Part shown: one piece after another, positions 33,029 through 55,889 of the stretch
How the letters are laid out: the number at the start of each line of letters is the position of its first letter
How positions within the stretch are numbered: position 1 is the first letter of the stretch
From: Flaccisagitta enflata
Taxonomy: Eukaryota; Chaetognatha; Sagittoidea; Aphragmophora
Direction: 5' to 3'
Assembly: GCA_965153355.1 (NCBI GenBank)
Contig: OZ231126.1
Coordinates: 18,724,001 to 18,788,000, forward strand
Length of the DNA: 64,000 nt
Notes under the pieces: model-generated
Database searches by the model: none
What the model was told of the DNA's origin: nothing
What the model saw: the letters and a program-made list of their open reading frames with translations, nothing else
Translations under genes and position numbers: made by a program

Positions 33029-33704
33029 TTGTCTGTTTCTCTCTTTCTTTCTTTCACTGCTAGACTGTAAGTGCCAATGCACATCCGACTGGACGGGGGA
33101 TCTTTGTGAGAAAGACGCCTACGTCTGTGACGGTGACGATCTATTGGGATCCAATAATTGCAGCAGTTTTAAAGTTCCATCAAATTACGAGCGCTTGTGC
33201 AAGAGTGAGAAAAGGTAAATTTCAGTTTTCCCATTGGTATTACTGTAGCGCCCTTAATGGGTTTTTAGATCCTTTTATGGTTACCGGCCGTCTGCGTTGT
33301 CTTCCTTTGCCCGTCTTTCCGTCTTGAGTCTTGCCCATTTTGAGGCAGCATCGTTGTCCTGTTTGACACGTTCCTTACTCTCGTTTTAATAATACTGCTC
33401 TATATCTTAGTAAATCGGTCTGTTCGTCTCCATCGCTTAGTTGTTGAATGTCATTGATGTGACATTACGAGATCTGTAGATGCAATAATTCACAACTGCA
33501 CATTTTTGAAAAAGGTTTGGTTGTTGCGCGTCGTGTCGGGAAGCTTCTGCGACAAGTTTAATAGGCTGCGTGGACGACCCTGAATGGTGTGGCGAAGGCA
33601 ACCAATACTTCAGCACTTGGTCTTGCAGGAACTTTATGGTGCGAAAAGATGCGCGAAGGAGATGCCCAGTCATGTGTGATACATGCGGTTATTATTTGAA
33701 GTAG
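15110..33704 (+). CDS. Astacin-family zinc metalloprotease with LDLa, ShKT and EGF-like modules
   Basis: A secreted-type metalloendopeptidase, partial at the 5' end. Exons: 15110-15260, 15433-15454, [one not found], 24029-24176, 24396-24548, 24641-24701, 25259-25327, 25423-25614, 26585-26921, 27077-27122, 27416-27533, 30842-31033, 32012-32200, 33064-33214 and 33515-33704. From 24029 to the stop every intron phase agrees. Order of parts: astacin N-terminal strand (GEIPYR, TCVRW), zinc site [18 protein letters not shown], Met-turn SVMHYP, a Cys-rich linker, an LDL-receptor class A module, two ShKT modules, EGF-like, Cys-rich/EGF-like, two ShKT, EGF-like and two ShKT, then stop. ShKT and EGF tails are common in invertebrate astacins; an LDLa module is less usual. 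Substrate unknown. Signal peptide, propeptide and the strand just before the zinc helix were not found. All zinc ligands and the catalytic Glu are present, so the gene looks functional. Confidence 0.85.
15433..15454 (+). CDS. Astacin 22-nt microexon
   Basis: AG|GTGGATGCC...CGG|GTAAGT. With the two bases from the previous exon it reads R-WMPIEYR, extending TCVR to [11 protein letters not shown], which fits the family after the conserved Cys. Length, splice sites and frame all agree. Confidence 0.7.
15455..16090. other. Intron; two tandem HP4-type units
   Basis: Two units at about 15720-15860 and 15900-16025 share GGTATCTGAGTGTTAGGGAGTGAGTAG-like words, ATTTTGAG(A/C)GAA and TTACGGACCTAC. Each ends in a hairpin: AGATGC (15837-15842)/GCATCT (15849-15854) and AGATGC (16000-16005)/GCATCT (16012-16017). 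A third unit starting at about 16026 is split by H2 and resumes at 23828. Confidence 0.65.
16714..17793 (+). CDS. Penelope-like element reverse transcriptase, 5'-truncated
   Basis: A 359-codon uninterrupted frame. Homology begins slightly upstream of the ATG (IPKMHKNP), and an in-frame stop at 16693 marks the truncation. Visible motifs: [13 protein letters not shown] (finger region), [12 protein letters not shown] (motif A region), [21 protein letters not shown] (motif B region), [11 protein letters not shown] with the YIDD catalytic pair (motif C) and VTYLDLKI (motif D). The order and spacing match the Penelope-like class widespread in invertebrates. No GIY-YIG endonuclease follows. Motif B reads GLDSGQD where relatives usually have a G(T/S)...AP type core, so activity is doubtful despite the intact frame. 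Confidence 0.75.
   Translation: MHKNPIGNRFIAGSKFCSIKMLSKHFSKALKLILHHMKNYNKTVFERTGLNHFWILDSSLEFLEKMKSERINHMETYDFSTLYTALPHREIKHRFSAIFQKVFNREARPYISVNIHGAHFSPTKVNGRFSFRSEDMQEILEFILDNIYVKYGKDVYKQMIGIPIGLDSGQDIANLLLYSYESDYVGEISKVDLPLARKFKLNERYIDDLFVANFPTFRDHIYRIYPQDLEIKLESSNTLEVTYLDLKIKSENSILNFSVYDKRDDFSFDIVNFPFIDSCIPKKSALGVYYSQLIRFSRLSSRYADFLIRSKSLVDKLKTQGYKIIDLKRLTSRFFKEKHDILINYNIPSTDDFIKNIFD
17800..18035. repeat. Duplicated block after the reverse transcriptase
   Basis: GGTGGGAGGCTATGAGAATC...GACCCACTTGTCGCAGACC...ATAGCCAA occurs twice, at about 17807-17873 and 17973-18032, separated by 100 bp. Probably part of the element's 3' region. Confidence 0.75.
18036..18750. other. Element 3' region, no further coding seen
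   Basis: Contains GTGAAGGACACCTTCAAGGTG (a small palindrome), ATATATAC-rich stretches and a weak 85-codon open frame at 18193-18450 with no recognisable domain. Confidence 0.4.
18755..19430. repeat. G-element tandem units of about 180 bp
   Basis: Three units each begin GGACTT(A/C)GGC(G/A)(A/G)TTTACATAGGC and carry AGGGTAGT, a T-run, TTTGGTAT and CCCCTGCAAAATTCGA, then GAAGTCTGGTT. They correspond to the G1 units at 9480-9835. 18755-18945 is also found inverted at 1365-1565. Confidence 0.75.
19709..19824. repeat. (CA)n microsatellite with CGCA interruptions
   Basis: Near-pure CA from 19760 to 19823; the left part has CACGCA interruptions. Confidence 0.95.
19850..20475. other. No gene; TAGATAC-rich repeat edges
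   Basis: (C)TAGATACT and CTGGATAC words are dense at 19855-19980 and return at 21555-21645, bracketing HP fragments. They look like the two edges of another inserted element. Confidence 0.45.
20476..20915 (-). mobile_element. HP1 fragments, minus strand
   Basis: Two minus-oriented pieces. 20478-20670 runs from the hairpin remnant TTGCGTGCTATGCAACTCC to the AACAAGGCTGGTTACACGGC start. 20780-20915 begins with TCGCATGCTACGCGACTCT and a GGTTGGTCGG tract. Confidence 0.65.
20910..21135 (-). mobile_element. HP-like element with AAGTCATT tandem core
   Basis: About 15 loose copies of AAGTCATTTT/TTAAGTCATC, ending GCGACTTATAGGTGTTGGCC. The inverse-orientation start AAGGCCAACACCTATAAGCC is found at 48.79 kb, followed by GACTTAGAATGACTTAG, so this is a distinct subfamily. 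Confidence 0.65.
21136..21736. other. No gene seen
   Basis: Intronic sequence inside the nested elements; no coding support. Confidence 0.4.
21737..21990. repeat. A/T tract and double hairpin at the G2 end
   Basis: T-run/GAAA tract 21740-21920, then a GAGTCGCG-TTTA-CGCGAC hairpin at about 21931-21949 and the large hairpin whose arms contain AAAATTACAGTCCCC and GGGGACTGTAATTTT (about 21953-21984). Confidence 0.8.
21991..23825. other. Right parts of elements I and H2
   Basis: 21991-22464 is the right arm of I. 22467-23825 is the rest of H2, with an extra 780-bp block at about 22670-23450 bracketed by ACAGGGTGTATCACATCAAA...TTTTGCTTCTAGAAG and the inverse CTTCTAGAAG-like/CACTCCCTGTAG end, probably a further TIR insertion. 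No coding. Confidence 0.5.
23828..23880 (+). mobile_element. HP4 terminal hairpin, split unit
   Basis: GATGGACGAACAGACG, then AGATGCG (23857-23863), loop AGA, CGCATCT (23867-23873). It completes the unit interrupted by H2. Confidence 0.75.
24029..24176 (+). CDS. Astacin exon: zinc-binding helix
   Basis: Acceptor TTTACAG, donor GTATGT. It encodes [20 protein letters not shown], then [31 protein letters not shown] supplies three zinc His and the catalytic Glu; ERPDR is the family's Glu-Arg-Pro-Asp-Arg continuation. It begins with one base completing a codon, so a phase-2 exon is missing upstream. Confidence 0.9.
24396..24548 (+). CDS. Astacin exon: Met-turn
   Basis: Acceptor TTTTCTAG. It encodes [20 protein letters not shown] then [18 protein letters not shown] is the Met-turn, whose Tyr is the fifth zinc ligand in the family. 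The distance to RPDR (32 residues) is near normal. The donor CCG|GTGCTT is weak, so the 3' edge may be off by a few codons. Confidence 0.75.
24641..24701 (+). CDS. Astacin exon: C-terminal subdomain
   Basis: Acceptor TTTTGCAG, donor G|GTGAGG. It encodes [20 protein letters not shown], matching the family pattern around iGq..lSf.D(i/v)k. Confidence 0.8.
24702..25258. other. Intron, no other feature seen
   Basis: AT-rich intron between two short catalytic-domain exons. Confidence 0.6.
25259..25327 (+). CDS. Astacin exon: end of catalytic domain
   Basis: Acceptor ATTTTTAG, donor G|GTCAGT. It encodes (G)[20 protein letters not shown]; in-LAYKC is the usual iN.lY.C close of the catalytic domain. 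Confidence 0.8.
25423..25614 (+). CDS. Astacin exon: Cys-rich linker and first half of LDLa
   Basis: It encodes [20 protein letters not shown] and then an LDL-receptor class A start, [20 protein letters not shown], ending FLCDDYA(D). Donor G|GTTAGT, phase 1. The Cys spacing and C..GRCI...FLCD pattern identify LDLa. Confidence 0.85.
25980..26170 (+). mobile_element. HP-like element, ATATCGTTGCGGACA subtype
   Basis: GCGGGGTCACAATATCGTTG, then GGTGGGCAGGGGTATCCAAC, CCCCATCCACACCCCACG and a C-run. The inverse copy is at 31.25-31.42 kb; pieces are at 43.66 kb and 60.69 kb. Confidence 0.65.
26427..26578 (+). mobile_element. HP2 element, intact, 6 bp from an exon
   Basis: ACAAGGCCGGATACACGGCC start, AGTTGCGGAC (26448-26457), GGGTGGGCAGGGGCGG, (GGAC)n, CTCTTATAG. 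The hairpin is AGTTGCG (26556-26562), loop TGTC, CGCAACT (26567-26573), AAAAAT. 3' GTCCGCAACT is the exact reverse complement of the 5' AGTTGCGGAC. The exon acceptor ACAG follows at 26581-26584. Confidence 0.85.
26585..26921 (+). CDS. Astacin exon: end of LDLa and ShKT modules
   Basis: It completes LDLa with [13 protein letters not shown] (the calcium-binding CDDGEDE acidic box). Then an ShKT-like module [20 protein letters not shown] with CCMEC, and the start of a second, [19 protein letters not shown]. Donor GG|GTAAAG, phase 2. Confidence 0.9.
27077..27122 (+). CDS. Astacin exon: end of second ShKT
   Basis: Acceptor CCCATCAG. It reads (G)[15 protein letters not shown], closing the ShKT with the CP..C..C signature. 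The donor TGT|GTGGAT is weak; TGG|GTCGGA 15 bases later keeps the same phase. Confidence 0.7.
27218..27310. repeat. (GA)n and GACA microsatellite in intron
   Basis: Pure GA to 27264, then GACAGACAGAGA mixtures. Confidence 0.95.
27416..27533 (+). CDS. Astacin exon: EGF-like module
   Basis: Acceptor GACACAG, donor G|GTCAGT. It encodes [20 protein letters not shown], then [17 protein letters not shown], a standard EGF pattern (C.NGG, C.C, G..G..C). Confidence 0.9.
27534..28190. other. Intron, nothing specific
   Basis: AT-rich intron with an AAAG-rich approach to the microsatellite. Confidence 0.5.
28191..28318. repeat. (GAAA)n microsatellite
   Basis: About 30 tetranucleotide units with a few GGAA variants at the right edge. 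Confidence 0.95.
28866..29440. mobile_element. F1: inverted-repeat element with satellite core
   Basis: The left end has GGTCAGCGATACCC, GCCCTGCTTGC and AGCAGGGCAGCGGCC (an internal stem), then GATGTCCTGTAGAACACAGG. The right end inverts this: CCTGTGTTCTACAGGACATC, then GGAGCCGCTGCCC. The core is a 20-24 bp GAGGGCAGATTTCAGGCCTG-type satellite that changes strand near 29100. Non-coding. Confidence 0.75.
29480..30120. mobile_element. F2: second F element
   Basis: Left TGGTCAGCGGTACCCCATGC and AGCAGGGCAGCGGCCC, GATG/AATGTCCTGTAGGA, GGGAATTTCCAGACGTCC. The right end inverts GGACGTCTGGAAATTCCCCC, then TCCTACAGGACATCGGCC. The core is a GATTTGAGGCCTGGAGGGCT satellite. Confidence 0.75.
30121..30250. 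repeat. Tandem pair GGGCCAAATATTTTGGCTG
   Basis: The sequence GGGCCAAATATTTTGGCTGA, AAAATCCGCCAAAA and GCTCGGCCCAAATCCA occurs twice (30119-30180 and 30192-30246). Confidence 0.8.
30255..30775. mobile_element. F3: third F element
   Basis: GGTCAGCGATACCTGATGCC, AGAGCAGGGCAGCGGCTCC, GATGTCCTGTAGGACACA; inverted at the right by CCTACAGGACATCGGTCC, then GGGGCCGCTGCCC. GAGGCCTGGAGGGC-type core. Confidence 0.75.
30776..30826 (+). mobile_element. HP1 3' end directly before an exon
   Basis: GACCGACGGACCGACAAAGC, GGGGTGTAG, then hairpin AGTCGCG-TAGCA-CGCGATT. Only the tail of the element is present, 16 bases from the acceptor TTACAG. Confidence 0.75.
30842..31033 (+). CDS. Astacin exon: Cys-rich/EGF-like and start of third ShKT
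   Basis: It encodes [19 protein letters not shown], then [10 protein letters not shown] (EGF-like close), followed by [16 protein letters not shown] and [14 protein letters not shown]. The last part is completed as an ShKT by the next exon (GECCGVC). The donor G|GTCTTA is weak but keeps phase; GTAGGT four bases earlier would break the frame to the next exon. Confidence 0.75.
31047..31150. repeat. (GA)n and (GAT/GAC)n microsatellite
   Basis: GA to 31106, then GAT/GAC trinucleotides to 31150. Confidence 0.95.
31250..31425 (-). mobile_element. HP-like element, inverse of the 25.98 kb subtype
   Basis: GCGCTTTGTCCGTCCGTCCG at one end; ATGGGGGTTGAATGCCCCTG and ACAACGATATTGTGACCCCG at the other. 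Confidence 0.65.
31616..31705. repeat. (GA)n microsatellite
   Basis: Long GA run followed by a short ACACAC run. Confidence 0.95.
32012..32200 (+). CDS. Astacin exon: ShKT and start of EGF-like module
   Basis: Acceptor TACGCAG. GECCGVC closes one Sh[22 protein letters not shown] through CPLKCGIC is a complete ShKT; then [15 protein letters not shown] begins an EGF-like module. The donor is G|GCAAGT, a GC-AG intron: the frame into the next exon (GAC, Asp) is right and no GT donor fits. Confidence 0.85.
32201..33063. other. GC-AG intron
   Basis: AT-rich; (CT)n at 32980-33025 precedes the acceptor. A short inverted word pair GTCAATCCACT/AGTGGAATG at 32820-32880 was noted. No gene. Confidence 0.6.
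33064..33214 (+). CDS. Astacin exon: end of EGF-like, start of ShKT
   Basis: It encodes [16 protein letters not shown] (EGF close), then [20 protein letters not shown] and [10 protein letters not shown]. Acceptor CACTGCTAG, donor AG|GTAAAT, phase 2. Confidence 0.9.
33515..33704 (+). CDS. Astacin terminal exon: two ShKT ends and stop
   Basis: Acceptor GAAAAAG. FGCCASC closes the previous Sh[22 protein letters not shown] through [13 protein letters not shown] is the last ShKT; TAG at 33702-33704. This acceptor restores the frame and the missing CC..C of the ShKT. Confidence 0.85.
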
Positions 33705-34758
33705 ATGCAAGGTCTTACTTACAATGACGCCTTCTTTGTTCGGCCTGTACCGATTTGGTCGGTTCGTCCGTCTTGGGAGTAGAAAAAAAGTTGACATTTT
33801 GAGATGTGCTTTTATTTTTATTGCCATAAAAAATATATGTATATTCTAATTTGGTTTTCTACTTTTTTTTGTTATAAAATCGAGTATCAAAACATCAATT
33901 ACAAAACAAAGATTATCCATCATTATTCCTTTAACAATGACTCGAGATTGACGTCGTCGAAATACCCCCTAGCGAGTAATCCAAAAAATCAACAAGGGAT
34001 CAACAACTTATTCTATCGAGATTATCAGTTGGTGACAGCGATTGTCTTTTAACCAACCACCGAGAGACGCAACAAGACTAGGCGCTTGGCAGAAAATGTA
34101 CCAGGTGGTTGAAAAAAAATTTTTTTTTTGTTTTTTTAACAATGGTTAAATCAAATCATTTGAATATTATATATTAAAATTATTTTTGCACAGTTGAACC
34201 CTGCTCCAACAGACCTGCTTTTATTAGAATTCCGCCTCTAACAAATACTAATTCTTGGTCTCTTCAACCAATTTCCTTTTATTTCTTATATTAACTATAA
34301 CAAAATTCTGTTTATATCAGATAAAATTTGTTGGTCCCCTGAAATCCATTAGGCATAGGAGAAACCTCAGAACACTTGTTGGGTAAGTGAAGCTCATATT
34401 GTCTTAGCTTTACCAGCATTATGTTTTTTTTTCAAAATAATTTTTTTTGTTCATCCTGAGGAAATAGTGTCAAACTGGAGGCTTAAAAAAGAAAAAAATG
34501 TTCAACTAGAATACTTTTGAAATTCCCATTCAGGCAAGTAATTTAAATATTCCAGAGTTGGGACTGGAAATAACAAAAAGTAAATAAAGCAATTAAAAGA
34601 GTGACGTTCATTATCTCAGATGGAGAGGGGTTTTACTGTATAAAAATAGTTTTTGAACCACCCAGTAGCCTAACAGCACATATTGAGAATTAAACAAGAT
34701 GAGAAATGGATCTGATAGGATTGAGCAAATTCTATTGGAGGATTTTCTCATTAATTGA
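33705..34758. other. Convergent intergenic region / 3' UTRs
   Basis: About 1.05 kb between two tail-to-tail genes, AT-rich, no coding region. A TTTATT (AATAAA on the minus strand) at about 34209 could serve GCDH. No clear signal was identified for the astacin gene. Confidence 0.5.
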
Positions 34759-52769
<18,011 letters not shown>

Positions 52770-53276
52770 CTGTTTCGGAGGTCATAGGGGGGATGGTAGA
52801 AATAGTGAATTAGGTGACAAGATTTGATGATGATCACAGTAGAACAACGACAAGTAGGTTTACGTTTTGTCGTGTTAATGATATTGAATGAACGAGAGAA
52901 GGTGCACATCCTTGCAGGAATAAAGAGAGGTGATGAACTTAATCGTTTTGGTCAGTCCTCACCCTTCAGTCTCTACAAAGTACACGTAGTACACACATCT
53001 TCTGATAACGCTCCCAACAGTCGCTTTACTCCCTGCGCTGTTTTTCCAACCAACCAACAGTCACACTGGTCCCACTGCACTACAGTGGATCGCGTCTACA
53101 CATGAGATGATGGGGGCAAGTATAATAAGGGGAAAAATGAATATAAAGGCCATAATCAGCTGGATGAGATTCCCAACTTCCCCATAAGAAATAAAAAACC
53201 TGTATCTCTGGAATATGTCAAAAAGTCAAAGACTGACTTCGACTTTTTTCCCGATAATGCTTGCCCCCGTTATCTT
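52770..53276. other. GCDH intron; P-family copy at the right edge
   Basis: 53150-53265 is a P copy on the minus strand: TTATCGGGAAAAAAGTCGAA, then CAGTCTTTGACTTTTTGACA. No first exon could be recognised. Confidence 0.5.
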
Positions 53277-53548
53277 AAGTCTAAACGCTGAGCCGGACTT
53301 CCCAATAGGATTAAGAGGCTTAAGCTTAGGGCCCCGCGGTAATGGGGGCCCCGCGGTAAAGCCCCAAACTTAGAAAAAAAAAAGAGAAAAAAAAGAAAAA
53401 TGAAGACAGAAAGAAGGAAAGAAAGAAAGAAAAAAAAGAAAAAAAGAAAAAAAGAAAAAAAGAAAAAAAGAAAAAAAGAAAAGAAAGAAAAAGAAAAAGA
53501 AAAAAAAGAAAGAAAGAAAGAAAGAAAGAAGAAGAAGAAAGAAAGAAA

Positions 53549-53592
<44 letters not shown>

Positions 53593-54072
53593 AAAAAGAA
53601 AAAAAAAGAAAAAAGCAAAACAACAAAAAAAAAAAAAAAAAAAAAAAAAAAAACACAGACAAAAAGAAAATTAAAGAATAAAAGAAAAACTTCATTATTA
53701 AAGATAAAATATTGAGGTATCAAAAAAATTCATTTACATTTCTATTCAAAAGAGGAACAAATGAATTTTTACAATATCTTTAGAAAATTTTCTTTTTTCA
53801 ATCCCTTGCTTATAATGAAGTTGCAAACCATAATCTGTCAGATTTTTTTCAGAAGTAAATATATTCAATATTTTTAAAAAAAATCTTTTTGTAATATGTT
53901 ATAAACAAAAAGAAATAAATACCAATGATCTACCAAATGGGCTTTTGATAAAGCAAGAGGGGGGCAGCCAAAGGAAAGGGGTAATAGGGCCCATGGAAGG
54001 GGGCTGGGGGGCCCCGCGGTAGCAGTCAAGCCAAGGGCCCCGCGGAGGGTAAGTCCGGCTCAGTCTAGACGT
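53277..54072. mobile_element. S: inverted-repeat element with poly-purine core
   Basis: CTGAGCCGGACTT and AAGTCCGGCTCAG ends, with GTCTA at both outer edges (53279-53283 and 54062-54066). Repeated GGGGCCCCGCGG words lie inside both ends. (GAAA)n/(A)n core at 53370-53660. Confidence 0.7.
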
Positions 54073-54600
54073 GATCTACTGTACCTCAATTCGCTCATGC
54101 ATCTAACAAGATCATTAACCTTATGCTCTAGGCTTACCGATACGTTGTGTGCGACCGAGAAGCATCTGATCAATTCAAGTTGAGATGAAAGACTTCGCAG
54201 AGCTTTTTGTGACAGATTTTTTGAAGCAATTAAGGCCATATTGTTTATTTGTCTTCAAATGGATGAGAGTTTGTATTTTTTCTAAGAATCGTTTAAAAAG
54301 AGAGGTAAATGCGTAGTTTAGATTAATATACACAAAATATGTTATCCGATGAGAAAATTGAGGATGGGAGTGCTACTCGATTATGCAACGCAAAAAGAGG
54401 TGACAGCTCCTAAATTACGCAACGCGATTGTAGGACACTCGACTGAAAAAAACTTTCCATAACAAGGTTTTTTCAACTTTTCTTTGTATTTGTGGCAGGC
54501 TGGAGGAAGGTCAAGGCCATTGTTCTTTTGTTTTGTAGATGACGCTTCTTTAAATCTTTAATCAATGAAGACAAAAGTGAGAGGTTGAGAAGAGAGAGAG
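54073..54600. other. No gene seen
   Basis: No coding support. Confidence 0.4.
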
Positions 54601-54748
54601 AGAGAAAACAAGGCCGGATACGCGGCATTCCAGTCGCGGACGATTGGGCAGGAGCAGTAATTCATAAACCGCTCAAAAAGGTTACGGAGAGACCTACGTA
54701 CGGACGAACTGACGGACCGACCGACACGGCAAGGTGTCGAGTCGCGTA

Positions 54749-55327
54749 CACGCTTTTCTTTTTATAAGAACACTGTTTATAAGAACATCAGCCTCAGATT
54801 TGGCAAAGAAATAAGAACATCTTAAGAACATGCTGAGCCTCAGATTTGAAGATAAGAATATAAGTTTTCAAAAAAATAGTAAAATTAAATGAAAAACCCT
54901 GAATGATGGATATTTATATAATGCTTTCTAAAATGATAATTCATTATTTATTAAATATTAATCTTACATTTCTTTTTATATAATGAAAATATTTATTTTT
55001 CTACAATTGCTTAAAGAACAAACTTTTATATAAATATAGATATATAATTAAAGAGATAATCTAACTCAAAAATAAGAACATGTTAAGATTCTTAACATGT
55101 TCTTATTTTTGAGTTAGATTATCTCTTTAATTATATATCTATATCAATATAAAAGTTTGTTTTTTAAGCAATTGTAGAAAAATAAATATTTTCATTATAT
55201 AAAAAGAAATGTAAGATTAATATTTAATAAATAATTGTTAAGAACGCTTGAGCCTCAAAAAGGGGCTAAAAATAAGAACGCTGAGGCTGACTTTAAAAAT
55301 CAATGTTCTTATAAAATGAAAAGCGTG
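54749..55327. mobile_element. M1: TA-flanked foldback with AAGAACA words
   Basis: CACGCTTTTCTTTTTATAAG and its inverse CTTATAAAATGAAAAGCGTG with TA at 54747-54748 and 55328-55329. AAGAACA/TGTTCTT occurs about ten times with CAGCCTCAGATTTG. Inside is a near-perfect palindrome. Confidence 0.85.
54944..55238. repeat. Near-perfect palindrome, about 147-bp arms
   Basis: The arms run from TTATTTATTAAATATTAATC to its inverse, with the centre at AAGATTCTTAAC (about 55086-55096) and almost no spacer. Only a few differences (for example ATATAAATATAG against CTATATCAATAT). It would form a long hairpin. Confidence 0.9.
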
Positions 55328-55450
55328 TAACTGCGACTTAAAATGATTACATGGGCAGCGATACCTGATGCCCCGCGGTATGTGGGCCAATGCGGGGTTG
55401 AAAAGATGGGAGGGGCAGCAGCGGACAACGCATATTGAATATGTTGAGTA

Positions 55451-55887
55451 CACTTTTTTTTTTATATAAGAGACAACTTTTTTAAAATCAGCCTGGGTTT
55501 TCTTAAATTTCTGGCTGTTTTCAGCCTGAAATTCTCTTAAACTGTTCTTAATTTCTTCGATGTTTATAAATATATTAATTGATTAAAAATTCCTTATTTA
55601 TAACAATTGTATCTTCACCTTGATAATTATCATAATCTTTTTTTACATAATGCCTGATTTCATAAGCATAAAAATAAAAAAAGATATTTCTAAAGATAGA
55701 AAAACCATATTTCTGAAAAATTTGAGTATAATTCATTTTTTAGATATAAAACCATTAAAAAAAGTTCTTTTGAAAATAACCAAAACTAAATCTCAGCCTG
55801 GGCATTTTCTTATTTTGTTCTTAAAATTTTGGTAAATCTCAGGCTCACGTCTCTTATAAACTGGTCTCTTATAAAATAAAAAAAGTG
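55451..55887. mobile_element. M3: TA-flanked foldback with AAGAGAC words
   Basis: CACTTTTTTTTTTATATAAG-AGAC and GTCTCTTATAAAATAAAAAA-AGTG with TA at 55449-55450 and 55888-55889. CAGCCTGGG/CAGCCTGAAAT words are present. The place of AAGAACA (M1) and AAGGACA (M2) is taken by AAGAGAC. Confidence 0.8.
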
Positions 55888-55889
55888 TA

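Larger units (their letters stand above)
54605..55345 (+). mobile_element. HP1 element split in its hairpin by M1
   Basis: ACAAGGCCGGATACGCGGC start, AGTCGCGGACG, a GACGGACCGACC tract, GGTGTCG, then left arm AGTCGCG-TA at 54740-54748. After M1 it resumes TA-CTGCGACTTAAAAT (55328 on). The two arms AGTCGCG and TGCGACT flank the M1 insertion. Confidence 0.75.
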
